DNA of 8,439 bases from Candidatus Izemoplasma sp. (GTDB lineage Bacteria; Bacillota_I; Bacilli_A; Izemoplasmatales; Izemoplasmataceae). Position 1 is the first letter of the stretch. The number at the start of each line of letters is the position of its first letter. Both the position numbers and the translations under genes were made by a program. Shown here piece by piece: positions 1 through 6,008 of this stretch. Location of the stretch: assembly GCA_007117565.1 (NCBI GenBank), contig SKGG01000050.1, positions 1 to 8,439 of the forward strand, written 5' to 3'. The notes beneath the pieces are model-generated. The model saw only the letters and a list, made by a program, of their open reading frames with translations, had not been told where the DNA came from and did no database searches.

Positions 1-696
1 ACCGACAGCGAACGAGGCATTAAGTTTGCAATCACCGATTTATCTTTGATTCCTAAGTTTGCTATTTTAGATCCGACGTGGCTGGTGGGCTTGCCCAAAA
101 CTGTAGCTGCACAAACCGGTATGGATGCTTTGACGCATGCTGTTGAAGCCGCACTTAGTCAAAGCGCTACTAAAAAGACAAATCACTACGCATATGAAGC
201 GATGAGTTTAATCAAAACCAATTTGCAAAAGGCGATGTCTGACCCACATGACTTAGAGGCGCAAACAGCCATGTTGAAAGCCAGTCATCTTGCCGGCTTA
301 GCGTTTACGCGCGCATATGTTGGTTACGTTCATGCGTTAAGTCATCCACTCAGCGCTCGGTATAACACGCCTCATGGGTTAGCCAATGCGATGTTGTTAC
401 CACGTGTTTTAAGAATGTATGGAAAAAAGATCCACGTCAAACTTATCGCCCTTAATCATCACCTTGCGTTAGAAAACGCAGATGATCCTAACAGTTTCAT
501 TCATTTTATTGAAGCCTTAAACGATCAACTTGGCATGCCAAAAACATTGCCTGAGATTGAAGAACAAGATATCGCTTGGCTCATCCAACAAGCGAAAAAA
601 GAAATCCATCCTACCTACCCAGTACCAACCTACTTAAAGGACGTAGAGCTTGAAGAACTTTATGCCTCCATGAATGCAAAGGAGCACACACCATGA
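1..696 (+). CDS. Iron-containing alcohol dehydrogenase, C-terminal part (5' end outside window)
   Basis: The reading frame is open from base 1, so the gene starts upstream. The visible 231 residues cover roughly the last 60% of a family that is usually about 380-390 aa; the N-terminal NAD-binding GGGS region is missing from view. The segment begins with the family block TDSERGIKFAI. The metal ligands are all present: D42 and H46 in GMDALTHAVEA, H111 in VHALSH and H125 in TPHGLANA (window-residue numbering), plus H115 near the active site. Group III (iron-dependent) dehydrogenases interconvert alcohols and aldehydes or ketones with NAD(P)H in the cytoplasm; the substrate cannot be read from the motifs. 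The C-terminal HPTYPVP motif occurs in some members. The TGA stop overlaps the next start as ATGA, so it is almost certainly cotranscribed and translationally coupled with the prenyltransferase gene. A TTG at 46 is internal, not the start. Confidence 0.93.
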   Translation, partial: TDSERGIKFAITDLSLIPKFAILDPTWLVGLPKTVAAQTGMDALTHAVEAALSQSATKKTNHYAYEAMSLIKTNLQKAMSDPHDLEAQTAMLKASHLAGLAFTRAYVGYVHALSHPLSARYNTPHGLANAMLLPRVLRMYGKKIHVKLIALNHHLALENADDPNSFIHFIEALNDQLGMPKTLPEIEEQDIAWLIQQAKKEIHPTYPVPTYLKDVELEELYASMNAKEHTP

Positions 697-1523
697 CATT
701 TGAAACCTACTTAAAAGAGCAAAAAAACACGTCAACAAACCTCATCGATGAAGCCATCCATTACGCGCTTAGTGCGGGCGGGAAACGCATTCGTCCAAAG
801 CTGTTTTTCAGCGTGCTTGAAAGCTATGGCATGGCGATTGAGCCTTACTACCCTGTCGCCTTAGCCATTGAAAAAGTTCACACGTACTCATTGGTTCATG
901 ATGACTTACCCGCAATGGACGACGACGATCTTCGTCGTAACCAACCCACCGTGCATAAGCAATACAATGAATGGGTCGCAATCTTAACAGGGGATGCCCT
1001 GTTAACGGATGCTTTTTTTGACCTCGCTCAATGTGACACTCTAAGCGCGAAGCAAAGCAAAGATCTAGTTAGAATCTTAGCTTTAAAGGCTGGGTCAAAG
1101 GGCATGGTGTATGGGCAAACCCTCGACATGGAAAGTGAAAATCAAACCATCAATTTTGATGTTTTAGAACAAATACACACTCATAAAACCGCGCATCTGA
1201 TTCAAGCGTCGTTAATGATGGGGGCCATCGTTGCTAAGCCTGAAGATGTCCATTTGTGGGAACAAATCGGCCATCATTTAGGCATCCTCTTTCAAATTCA
1301 AGATGACATTTTAGAACATACATCCGATGCGGTCACACTGGGTAAATCAAAAACCGATGACCGCAAAAAGAAACAAACGTATGTGTCTTTTCTAGGCTTA
1401 GAAAAAGCTCAAGAAGCCTTAAAAAATCATCGTGAAAAAGTGTTCATGTTACTTTCAAAAATGACCTTAAAAGACCAGGCGTTTGACACACTATTTAAAA
1501 CCATTTTAAATCGGACACATTAA
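693..1523 (+). CDS. ispA: Polyprenyl (farnesyl-type) diphosphate synthase, IspA-like
   Basis: This cytosolic trans-prenyltransferase condenses isopentenyl diphosphate with allylic diphosphates to make C15 (possibly C20) diphosphate for quinones, undecaprenyl lipid or carotenoids. Visible motifs are GGKRIRP (29-35, IPP binding), the first aspartate-rich motif D70-D71-LPAM-D76 followed by DDDLRR, GQ-LDM (141-146), HKTAHLI (164-170) and the second aspartate-rich motif QDDILE (203-208). The two-residue insertion in the first motif, and Tyr-Ser at positions -5/-4 before it (HTYSLVHDD), are typical of bacterial FPP synthases such as E. coli IspA, so C15 is the best guess. The last acidic residue of the second motif is Glu where Asp is usual, and the following loop (KSKTDDRKKKQTY) is more basic than usual. 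At 276 aa it is slightly short (about 290-300 is common). The start is supported by AAAGGAG at 678-684, eight bases before the ATG. Confidence 0.93.
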   Translation: MTFETYLKEQKNTSTNLIDEAIHYALSAGGKRIRPKLFFSVLESYGMAIEPYYPVALAIEKVHTYSLVHDDLPAMDDDDLRRNQPTVHKQYNEWVAILTGDALLTDAFFDLAQCDTLSAKQSKDLVRILALKAGSKGMVYGQTLDMESENQTINFDVLEQIHTHKTAHLIQASLMMGAIVAKPEDVHLWEQIGHHLGILFQIQDDILEHTSDAVTLGKSKTDDRKKKQTYVSFLGLEKAQEALKNHREKVFMLLSKMTLKDQAFDTLFKTILNRTH

Positions 1524-1534
1524 GGAGTCGTTCA

Positions 1535-2662
1535 ATGAATGGATTAAAAGCGCATGCGCTATGGCGCGGCAAACTTAGAATAGCGTTGGTGCCTGAAGTG
1601 ACTACTATGAACGATTTAGCGCTGGCATACACACCTGGGGTGGGCGAAGCTGCTAAAGCCATCGCTGAAGATTCCAGCCAAACCAATCACCTCACTTGGC
1701 GTGGTCGTTTGGTGGGTGTCATCAGTGATGGCAGTGCGGTTTTAGGCTTAGGAGCCGTGGGACCAGAAGCTGCGCTTCCCGTAATGGAAGGGAAATGTTT
1801 GTTATTTAAACGTTTTGCGGATTTAGATGCTATCCCCTTAGTGCTAAACACCCCTACTAAAGAAGCGTTTGTTGACACCGTCAAAGCGCTTGCGCCTTCC
1901 TTTGGCGCGATTAACTTAGAAGATATTAAGGCGCCAGAATGCGTTTGGATTGAACAAACACTCAAAGACGCCCTTGATATCCCGGTTTTTCATGACGATC
2001 AACATGGCACTGCGATTGTCGTCCTCGCAGGCCTGCTCAACGCGTTAAGCGTGGCTAAAAAAAGACTCGATGAAGTCCGTGTCGTCATCAGTGGGCTTGG
2101 CGCAGCTGGCTCCGCGGTCGTACGGTTATTGCACCGTGCAGGGTGTCGTCACATTAGTGGCTATGATGTAGCCGGGCAGTTGTTGCCAAATCGTGTGAAT
2201 ACGTCGTTAGAAGAAGAACTTATACCTTATCTCGATGCGCGCCCAATGGGGACGCTTCAAGAAGCGCTTAAAGACGCAGATGTCTTTATTGGGGTGTCAG
2301 CAGGAGCCCTTTTAACCAGTCAAGACATTCTAACGATGGCGCCTAAAGCGATTGTCTTTGCGCTTGCCAACCCCATGCCTGAAATTTCTTATGATGAAGC
2401 TCAACGTGGCGGCGCGTATGTTGTTGCCACAGGTCGCTCTGATGCACCAAATCAAATCAACAATGTGCTTGCATTTCCGGGGTTGTTAGATGCCGCACTG
2501 AAACTTGGCATCACACGATTTGATACGCGTCATTACTTAGCCGCGGCTAAAGCGATCGCTTCATGCGTGGAAGAACCTCATGCGTTGCGCATCGTACCAA
2601 CCGTCTTTGAAGCATCACTTAATGAGGCCATTTTTAAGGCTTTAAAAAACACTCAAACGTAA
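1535..2662 (+). CDS. Malic enzyme (oxidative decarboxylation of malate to pyruvate)
   Basis: This cytosolic enzyme converts L-malate to pyruvate and CO2 with reduction of NAD(P). The N-terminal malic domain shows Y32 in AYTPGV (catalytic acid), K87 in MEGKCLLFK (catalytic base), metal ligands E129-D130 in NLEDIKAPE and D154/D155 in VFHDDQHGTA. The NAD-binding domain shows GLGAAG (187-192), FALANPMPEI (275-284) and ATGRSDAPNQINNVLAFPG (298-316). At 375 aa it is a compact member of the small bacterial type (about 390-410 aa is usual) and lacks the C-terminal phosphotransacetylase-like domain of MaeB. Cofactor choice (NAD or NADP) cannot be decided here. Its ribosome site TAAGGAG (1521-1527) overlaps the ispA stop, eleven bases separate the genes, and it should be the last gene of the operon. 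Pyruvate supply or NAD(P)H for neighbouring reductive steps is an inference only. Confidence 0.94.
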   Translation: MNGLKAHALWRGKLRIALVPEVTTMNDLALAYTPGVGEAAKAIAEDSSQTNHLTWRGRLVGVISDGSAVLGLGAVGPEAALPVMEGKCLLFKRFADLDAIPLVLNTPTKEAFVDTVKALAPSFGAINLEDIKAPECVWIEQTLKDALDIPVFHDDQHGTAIVVLAGLLNALSVAKKRLDEVRVVISGLGAAGSAVVRLLHRAGCRHISGYDVAGQLLPNRVNTSLEEELIPYLDARPMGTLQEALKDADVFIGVSAGALLTSQDILTMAPKAIVFALANPMPEISYDEAQRGGAYVVATGRSDAPNQINNVLAFPGLLDAALKLGITRFDTRHYLAAAKAIASCVEEPHALRIVPTVFEASLNEAIFKALKNTQT

Positions 2663-2676
2663 GTGTTTGAGTGTTT
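2647..2676. terminator. Bidirectional intrinsic terminator between malic enzyme and SDR genes
   Basis: A perfect 12-bp inverted repeat, AAACACTCAAAC / GTTTGAGTGTTT, encloses a six-base loop (GTAAGT). The left arm and loop include the last codons and the TAA (2660-2662) of the malic enzyme. Read on the - strand, the hairpin runs into six Ts (complement of the A-run 2644-2649), a good tail for ending the SDR transcript. On the + strand the tail is only TTTATAG, so termination there may be weaker. Confidence 0.75.
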
Positions 2677-2682
2677 ATAGGG

Positions 2683-3423
2683 TTAACCACTATGGTTTCC
2701 GCCATTGACACAAAGAATTTGATTCGAGATAAAGCTTGACGCTTCATCCGCAAAGAATAAGGCAGCATGCGCCATATCGTCAGGAGTCCCTAGACGGCGC
2801 ATGGGGACTTGTTCAATGTACGCTTTTTTCTGTGCTTCAGTGACGTAACTGGTCATGGGTGTTTCAACCAGGCCAGGTGCTATAATATTCACGGTAATGT
2901 TATGTGGCCCCAGTTCTTTGGCGAGCGATTTCGTAAGCCCGTGCAAAGCTGCTTTCGACGCGGCGTAATTAACATTGAGTGCTCGTCCCGTAATGGCAAT
3001 GCCACTCGAGACGTTAATAATACGCCCAAAATGCGCCTCTTTCATCGGTGGGACCGCAAATTTGATTAGATTGTATACCGCTTTTAAATTGACGTTCATG
3101 ACTGCGTCAAAATCGGCTTCATCCATGACGTCAATGGCCGCATCTTTTTTAAGACCAGCGTTGTTGACTAACACGTCTAAACGGCCAAAAGCATTGAGCA
3201 CATGTTCAACAGTTTCTTGTGCTTCTTTGTGCTTTTCAAGTTCAGCTTGAATGATTAAGGCCTCTTGACCTTGAGCTAAGACAAATTCTTTGAGTTCTCT
3301 GGCTTTCGTGATGTTTTGATGCGTATGAATCACAACATGATAACCTGCTTTGGCGAACCCTTTGACAAATCCTTCCCCGATGCCTCCAGTAGCACCGGTG
3401 ATTAACACAACACGTTCGTTCAT
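2683..3423 (-). CDS. Short-chain dehydrogenase/reductase, FabG-like (3-oxoacyl-ACP reductase family)
   Basis: This is a 246-aa classical SDR of FabG size. It has the Rossmann motif TGATGGIG (9-16), NNAG (87-90), the catalytic serine in INVSSG (S139/S140), the Y153-xxx-K157 pair in NYAASK, and the C-terminal PMRRLGTPDDMA and VNGG blocks typical of FabG and related 3-hydroxyacyl or sugar-alcohol dehydrogenases. The predicted activity is NAD(P)H-linked reduction of a carbonyl. It is not in a fatty-acid cluster here, so housekeeping FabG cannot be assumed; 3-oxoacyl-ACP, acetoacetyl-CoA or a polyol substrate are all possible. It is monocistronic, convergent with the malic enzyme and divergent from the small membrane protein gene. 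The ATG at 3423 is backed by GGAGGG about 7 bases upstream (- strand, about 3430-3436). Confidence 0.93.
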   Translation of the reverse strand: MNERVVLITGATGGIGEGFVKGFAKAGYHVVIHTHQNITKARELKEFVLAQGQEALIIQAELEKHKEAQETVEHVLNAFGRLDVLVNNAGLKKDAAIDVMDEADFDAVMNVNLKAVYNLIKFAVPPMKEAHFGRIINVSSGIAITGRALNVNYAASKAALHGLTKSLAKELGPHNITVNIIAPGLVETPMTSYVTEAQKKAYIEQVPMRRLGTPDDMAHAALFFADEASSFISNQILCVNGGNHSG

Positions 3424-3444
3424 GGCTTTCCCTCCAGTCTCCTT

Positions 3445-3453
3445 ATTGTACCA
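3445..3453 (-). promoter_or_regulatory. Candidate extended -10 promoter for the SDR gene
   Basis: On the - strand TGGTACAAT is an extended -10 (TGn plus TACAAT, five of six to consensus). No good -35 lies 16-18 bases upstream. The expected start near 3438 gives a leader of only about 15 bases, beginning just before the GGAGGG ribosome site. Confidence 0.4.
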
Positions 3454-3507
3454 AGTTAATTCAAAAGGCGCTACTCATACGTTCAGCGTCAGAAAGGATG
3501 GTTTATT

Positions 3508-3840
3508 ATGAAATGGGTTATTTTCTTAAGTAGTTTAGGCACCCTTGCGATGAGTGGTGTTTTGGTGTATGGCTTTACAGCAGGCTCTTTTTTTGAAGAT
3601 GGCGGTCAACTCATGCAAAATCCTTGGGGGATTGTGTCACTCGTCGACTTATACGTGGGCTTTGTGCTTTTTTCAATTTGGATTGTTTACCGTGAAACCA
3701 CATGGTGGGTGAGTGTGCTTTGGGTTGCGCTGATGATGGTGTTTGGCTTTCTAACCGCCAGTGTGTATTTGACTATACACGCCATTAAACATAAAGATAA
3801 CGCGAAAGCTTTGTTGCTTGGCAAACATTATCACACCTAA
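3508..3840 (+). CDS. Small three-helix membrane protein, DUF1475-like
   Basis: A 110-aa hydrophobic protein of unknown function. Three transmembrane helices are apparent at about 3-25, 41-61 and 66-92, followed by a short basic, histidine-containing tail (HAIKHKDNAK...HYHT). Between helices 1 and 2 is an acidic loop (FFEDGG) leading into NPWG-x-VSLVDLY (38-49), then WIVYRE (58-63) and WWVSVLWVALMMVFG (66-80). This pattern (PW, LVD-Y at the start of helix 2, a basic/acidic pair, then a tryptophan-rich third helix) matches my memory of DUF1475, a family also found in plants; the assignment is from recall, not a search. The first helix could be taken for a signal peptide, but the later helices argue for an integral protein. 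The start is supported by AAAGGATGG (3493-3501) seven bases before the ATG. No terminator follows it directly. Confidence 0.75.
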   Translation: MKWVIFLSSLGTLAMSGVLVYGFTAGSFFEDGGQLMQNPWGIVSLVDLYVGFVLFSIWIVYRETTWWVSVLWVALMMVFGFLTASVYLTIHAIKHKDNAKALLLGKHYHT

Positions 3841-3861
3841 GATGATTAACTTTTTCTTATC

Positions 3862-3880
3862 TTCTTTGATTATCAAAGAA
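3862..3880. repeat. 19-bp perfect palindrome, possible operator upstream of the dha promoter
   Basis: TTCTTTGATTATCAAAGAA has 9-bp arms around a central T. It sits 14 bases upstream of the predicted -35 of the dha promoter and 22 bases after the DUF1475-like stop. No T-run follows on the + strand, so it is a poor terminator there. Position and symmetry suit an activator or repressor dimer site. A weaker outer symmetry (TTTTCTTATC at about 3852-3861 against GATAA at 3888-3892 and GAAAA at 3896-3900) extends it. Confidence 0.5.
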
Positions 3881-3893
3881 AAGCACAGATAAA

Positions 3894-3922
3894 TTGAAAA
3901 CGCTTTAACTTTATGATATAGT
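3894..3922 (+). promoter_or_regulatory. Sigma-A-type promoter of the dhaKLM operon
   Basis: The -35 TTGAAA (3894-3899) and -10 TATAGT (3917-3922) each match consensus at five of six bases, with the ideal 17-base spacer and an extended -10 TG (3914-3915). The predicted start is near 3929, giving a leader of about 95 bases before dhaK. It is the best promoter in the window. Confidence 0.7.
3895..3908 (+). promoter_or_regulatory. cre-like box (CcpA site) overlapping the -35
   Basis: TGAAAACGCTTTAA matches the cre consensus TGWAANCGNTNWCA at every position but one (A instead of C at position 13). It lies over the -35 and the start of the spacer, where bound CcpA/HPr-Ser-P would block RNA polymerase. 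This suggests catabolite repression of the dha operon by preferred sugars. It is inferred from consensus only. Confidence 0.55.
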
Positions 3923-3929
3923 TATATCA
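3914..3929. repeat. Palindrome over the -10 of the dha promoter, possible operator
   Basis: TGATATAGTTATATCA has perfect 7-bp arms with a two-base centre. It covers the extended -10 and reaches the predicted transcription start, a classic repressor position. It is AT-rich, so chance symmetry is possible. No regulator gene is present in the window. Confidence 0.35.
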
Positions 3930-3944
3930 AGATAATTCTAAAAA

Positions 3945-3997
3945 GAGACCGAGACGAAAACTGTCAACGCATGTTGATTTTTGCTCGGTCTTTTTTT
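3945..3997 (+). terminator. Long terminator-type hairpin in the dhaK leader (possible attenuator)
   Basis: AGACCGAG (3946-3953) pairs with CTCGGTCT (3984-3991), which runs straight into a T-run (3991-3997). The inside also folds: CGAAAA (3955-3960) with TTTTTG (3978-3983, one G-U) and TCAAC (3964-3968) with GTTGA (3973-3977), closing on a GCAT loop, with only a bulged A and a CTG bulge. The whole is an intrinsic terminator lying between the predicted promoter and dhaK, 26 bases before the start codon. It could act as a leader attenuator, end readthrough from upstream, or release a short RNA. Confidence 0.7.
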
Positions 3998-4023
3998 AAA
4001 AACAAACAAAAGGAGAAACCAAA

Positions 4024-5013
4024 GTGAAAAAGATTCTAAATGCACCTGAACAAGTTGTTGAAGAAATGATGCTAGGCATGGCTGAAGCACACAAAGACAT
4101 CGTCCACCGTGTTGGTGATACGAGAGTGCTCGCACGAAACTACGAAGGCGCTGGTAAAGTAGGCCTTATTAGTGGTGGCGGATCCGGTCACGAACCCACT
4201 CATGCAGGCTTTGTTGGTCAAGGGATGTTGTCGGCGGCTGTGTTTGGTGATGTGTTCACCTCACCCACACCGGATCAAGTTTATGAAGCTGTTAAAGCGG
4301 CCGATAAAGGCGCGGGCGTTTTCATGGTCATTAAAAATTACACCGGTGACGTCTTAAACTTTGAAATGGCCAAAGACATGGCTGAAGCGGAAGGCATTGA
4401 CGTGGATTTCTGCATTACCAAAGACGACATTGCGGTTGAAGACAGTCTTTATTCAGACGGTCAACGTGGTGTGGCAGGCACCATCTTTGTGCATAAAATT
4501 TTGGGTTACTATGCTGAACAAGGCGCTTCTTTAAAAGAATTAAAAGAGCTTAGTGAAAAATTATTGCCACAAATGAAAACGATTGGGTTAGCTTTATCGC
4601 CTGCGATTGTACCTGAACAAGGAAAACCTGGCTTTGAACTGGCAGACGATGAAATTGAATTTGGTATTGGGATTCATGGCGAACCTGGTTATCAACGTGT
4701 GAAATTACAACCATCTAAAGCGATGGCAGAAGAGATTTATGCCAAGTTAAGTAAAGCGCTAGAATTAAAAGCAGGCGACGATGTGGTTGTTTTGGTCAAC
4801 GGCATGGGCGGCACTCCTTTAATGGAACAGTATGTCTTTGTCAATGATGTTTTAGGATTGCTCAAAACCGATAAAGTCAACGCTGTCAAAACAATGGTTG
4901 GCGATTATATGACATCCATTGAAATGGCGGGCTTATCACTCACGCTCATGAAAGTCACAGATAAAGCTTGGTTAGACGCGCTTAACGCTCCAGTGAAAAC
5001 CATCGCATGGTAG
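4024..5013 (+). CDS. dhaK: PTS-dependent dihydroxyacetone kinase, substrate-binding subunit DhaK
   Basis: DhaK binds dihydroxyacetone as a covalent hemiaminal on a histidine and hands it to DhaL-ADP-phosphate to form DHAP in the cytoplasm. The key residues sit at the same numbers as in E. coli DhaK: H56 in GGGSGHEP (51-58), D109 in NYTGDVLNFE (105-114) and the covalent H218 in GIHGEPG (216-222). Having H218 rules out the DhaQ regulator paralogue, which lacks a functional site. The 329-aa length agrees with the Gram-positive type (about 330 aa). The start is GTG at 4024, supported by AGGAG at 4011-4015 eight bases upstream; no earlier in-frame start with a ribosome site is seen. It is the first gene of dhaKLM, reached from the promoter at 3894-3922 only by passing the leader hairpin. 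Confidence 0.96.
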   Translation: MKKILNAPEQVVEEMMLGMAEAHKDIVHRVGDTRVLARNYEGAGKVGLISGGGSGHEPTHAGFVGQGMLSAAVFGDVFTSPTPDQVYEAVKAADKGAGVFMVIKNYTGDVLNFEMAKDMAEAEGIDVDFCITKDDIAVEDSLYSDGQRGVAGTIFVHKILGYYAEQGASLKELKELSEKLLPQMKTIGLALSPAIVPEQGKPGFELADDEIEFGIGIHGEPGYQRVKLQPSKAMAEEIYAKLSKALELKAGDDVVVLVNGMGGTPLMEQYVFVNDVLGLLKTDKVNAVKTMVGDYMTSIEMAGLSLTLMKVTDKAWLDALNAPVKTIAW

Positions 5014-5024
5014 GTGTTGGCTCA

Positions 5025-5606
5025 ATGGATTTAAACAACGCACAGCAATGGCTTTCAAGATTTTTTGATTACATCGAAGAACACAAAGCGTATCTAAGTG
5101 AACTTGATAACCCGATTGGCGATGGCGATCATGGCCATAATATGGCCCGCGGTGCCAAAGCTGCACGCGAAGCCTTAGAAGCCACACCACCCACCTCGCT
5201 TGAGATGATGTTTAAAACGGTTGGTATGAGCTTACTTTCAAAAGTGGGTGGGGCGTCTGGACCACTTTATGGTTCTGTCTTTTTAGCGTTTGCCAATCAG
5301 TTGAAAGGCCAAGATGAGATTAAGGATCCAAAAACATTGTTTGCCTCAGGCTTAGAAGCCATTGTCAGACGAGGCAAAGCGTCGGTTGGTGAAAAAACGA
5401 TGGTGGATGTTTGGACACCTTTTACTGAAAAACTTAATCAAGCGGTGTCATCTGAAGACATTGAGTCCATGGTTTTAGCGACCAAACCACTTAAAGCGAC
5501 CAAAGGACGAGCCGCCTATGTTGGCGACCGATCGATTGGCCATATTGACCCAGGATCTTACTCTTCAGGGTTGTTCTTTAAAGCGTTTATTGAGGCACAC
5601 CACTAA
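5025..5606 (+). CDS. dhaL: Dihydroxyacetone kinase ADP-binding subunit DhaL
   Basis: DhaL carries a permanently bound Mg-ADP that is rephosphorylated by DhaM and passes the phosphate to dihydroxyacetone held by DhaK. Numbered from the chosen start, the Mg-binding aspartates are D28, D33 and D35 in the signature LDNPIGDGDHGHNMARG (27-43). Nucleotide-loop motifs GGASGPLYG (75-83), GEKTMVDVW (122-130) and GRAAYVGDRSIGHIDPGS (161-178) follow. The ATG at 5025 gives 193 aa, the usual size, and has a modest AGGTG at 5012-5016. An alternative in-frame ATG at 5007, overlapping dhaK by seven bases, would add MVGVGS but has no ribosome site in front of it. The dhaK stop is 11 bases upstream, so translation is likely coupled. 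Confidence 0.95.
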   Translation: MDLNNAQQWLSRFFDYIEEHKAYLSELDNPIGDGDHGHNMARGAKAAREALEATPPTSLEMMFKTVGMSLLSKVGGASGPLYGSVFLAFANQLKGQDEIKDPKTLFASGLEAIVRRGKASVGEKTMVDVWTPFTEKLNQAVSSEDIESMVLATKPLKATKGRAAYVGDRSIGHIDPGSYSSGLFFKAFIEAHH

Positions 5607-5971
5607 TGCAAGGCATCGTGATAGTCTCCCACGCTTATGGGATTGCTGAAGGCCTTAAAGCGCTGTTAAGTGAGATTGCTTCTGACATCCCTATTACCAC
5701 AGCTGGGGGTTTAGATGAAGCGACCATTGGAACGAACCTCCCACGTGTGAGTGATGCAATCGAGCAAAATCCAGCGCAAACGTTACATGTTTTCTATGAT
5801 TTGGGCAGTGCGCTTATGAATGTTGAAATGGCCGAAGAGATGACGGAAAAAAATCTCATTGTGCATAAAGCTGCACTGGTTGAAGGTGCCTTTATTGCTG
5901 CCGCCATGATCATGAGTCAAGCGGACGCTGAAAAGATCACGGAAGAACTAAAAAAACTGATCGTCAAATAA
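5606..5971 (+). CDS. dhaM: Phosphotransfer subunit DhaM (EIIA-Man-like domain)
   Basis: DhaM accepts phosphate from phospho-HPr on a histidine and passes it to DhaL-bound ADP, linking dihydroxyacetone use to PEP. The phosphoacceptor is H9 in GIVIVSHAYGIAEGL (3-17), and the family blocks AGGLDEATIGT and YDLGSALMNVEMAEEM are present. It is a single 121-aa EIIA-Man-type domain, as in Lactococcus (about 123 aa). It lacks the fused HPr and enzyme I-like domains of E. coli DhaM, so the cell must supply general PTS enzyme I and HPr. EA replaces the more usual DG in the AGG..DG.IGT segment, a mild difference. The ATG shares one base with the dhaL stop (TAATG), with GAGG at 5592-5595 upstream. It is the last gene of the operon. 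Confidence 0.94.
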   Translation: MQGIVIVSHAYGIAEGLKALLSEIASDIPITTAGGLDEATIGTNLPRVSDAIEQNPAQTLHVFYDLGSALMNVEMAEEMTEKNLIVHKAALVEGAFIAAAMIMSQADAEKITEELKKLIVK

Positions 5972-5973
5972 CA

Positions 5974-6006
5974 AAAAACGACACTCGCACAAAGAGTGTC
6001 GTTTTT
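5974..6006 (+). terminator. Intrinsic terminator of the dhaKLM operon
   Basis: A perfect 13-bp stem, AAAAACGACACTC / GAGTGTCGTTTTT, with a seven-base loop GCACAAA, starts two bases after the dhaM stop. It ends in five Ts on the + strand and, by symmetry, five Ts on the - strand. Confidence 0.93.
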
Positions 6007-6008
6007 AC

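Noticed and set aside
46..48. TTG at 46 as the start of a short alcohol dehydrogenase
   Set aside because: The frame is open to base 1 and the preceding residues (TDSERGIKFAI) are conserved family sequence, so the gene is simply cut by the window edge.
2809..3250. Open frames on the + strand opposite the SDR gene
   Set aside because: They are antisense shadows of a well-conserved SDR, with no ribosome sites and no family resemblance.
3862..3880. Palindrome as the terminator of the DUF1475-like gene
   Set aside because: It is followed by AAAAGC rather than a T-run on the + strand, and its stem is AT-rich; an operator fits better.
3938..4135. Open frame on the - strand across the dha leader
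   Set aside because: It covers the terminator hairpin and the dhaK start, has no ribosome site and shows no recognisable domain.
4024..5013. DhaK paralogue DhaQ (co-activator) instead of a kinase subunit
   Set aside because: H56, D109 and the covalent H218 are all present, and dhaL and dhaM follow directly.
5007..5024. Upstream ATG of dhaL overlapping the dhaK stop by seven bases
   Set aside because: There is no ribosome site before it. The ATG at 5025 has AGGTG upstream and yields the usual DhaL length, with the family N-terminus aligned.
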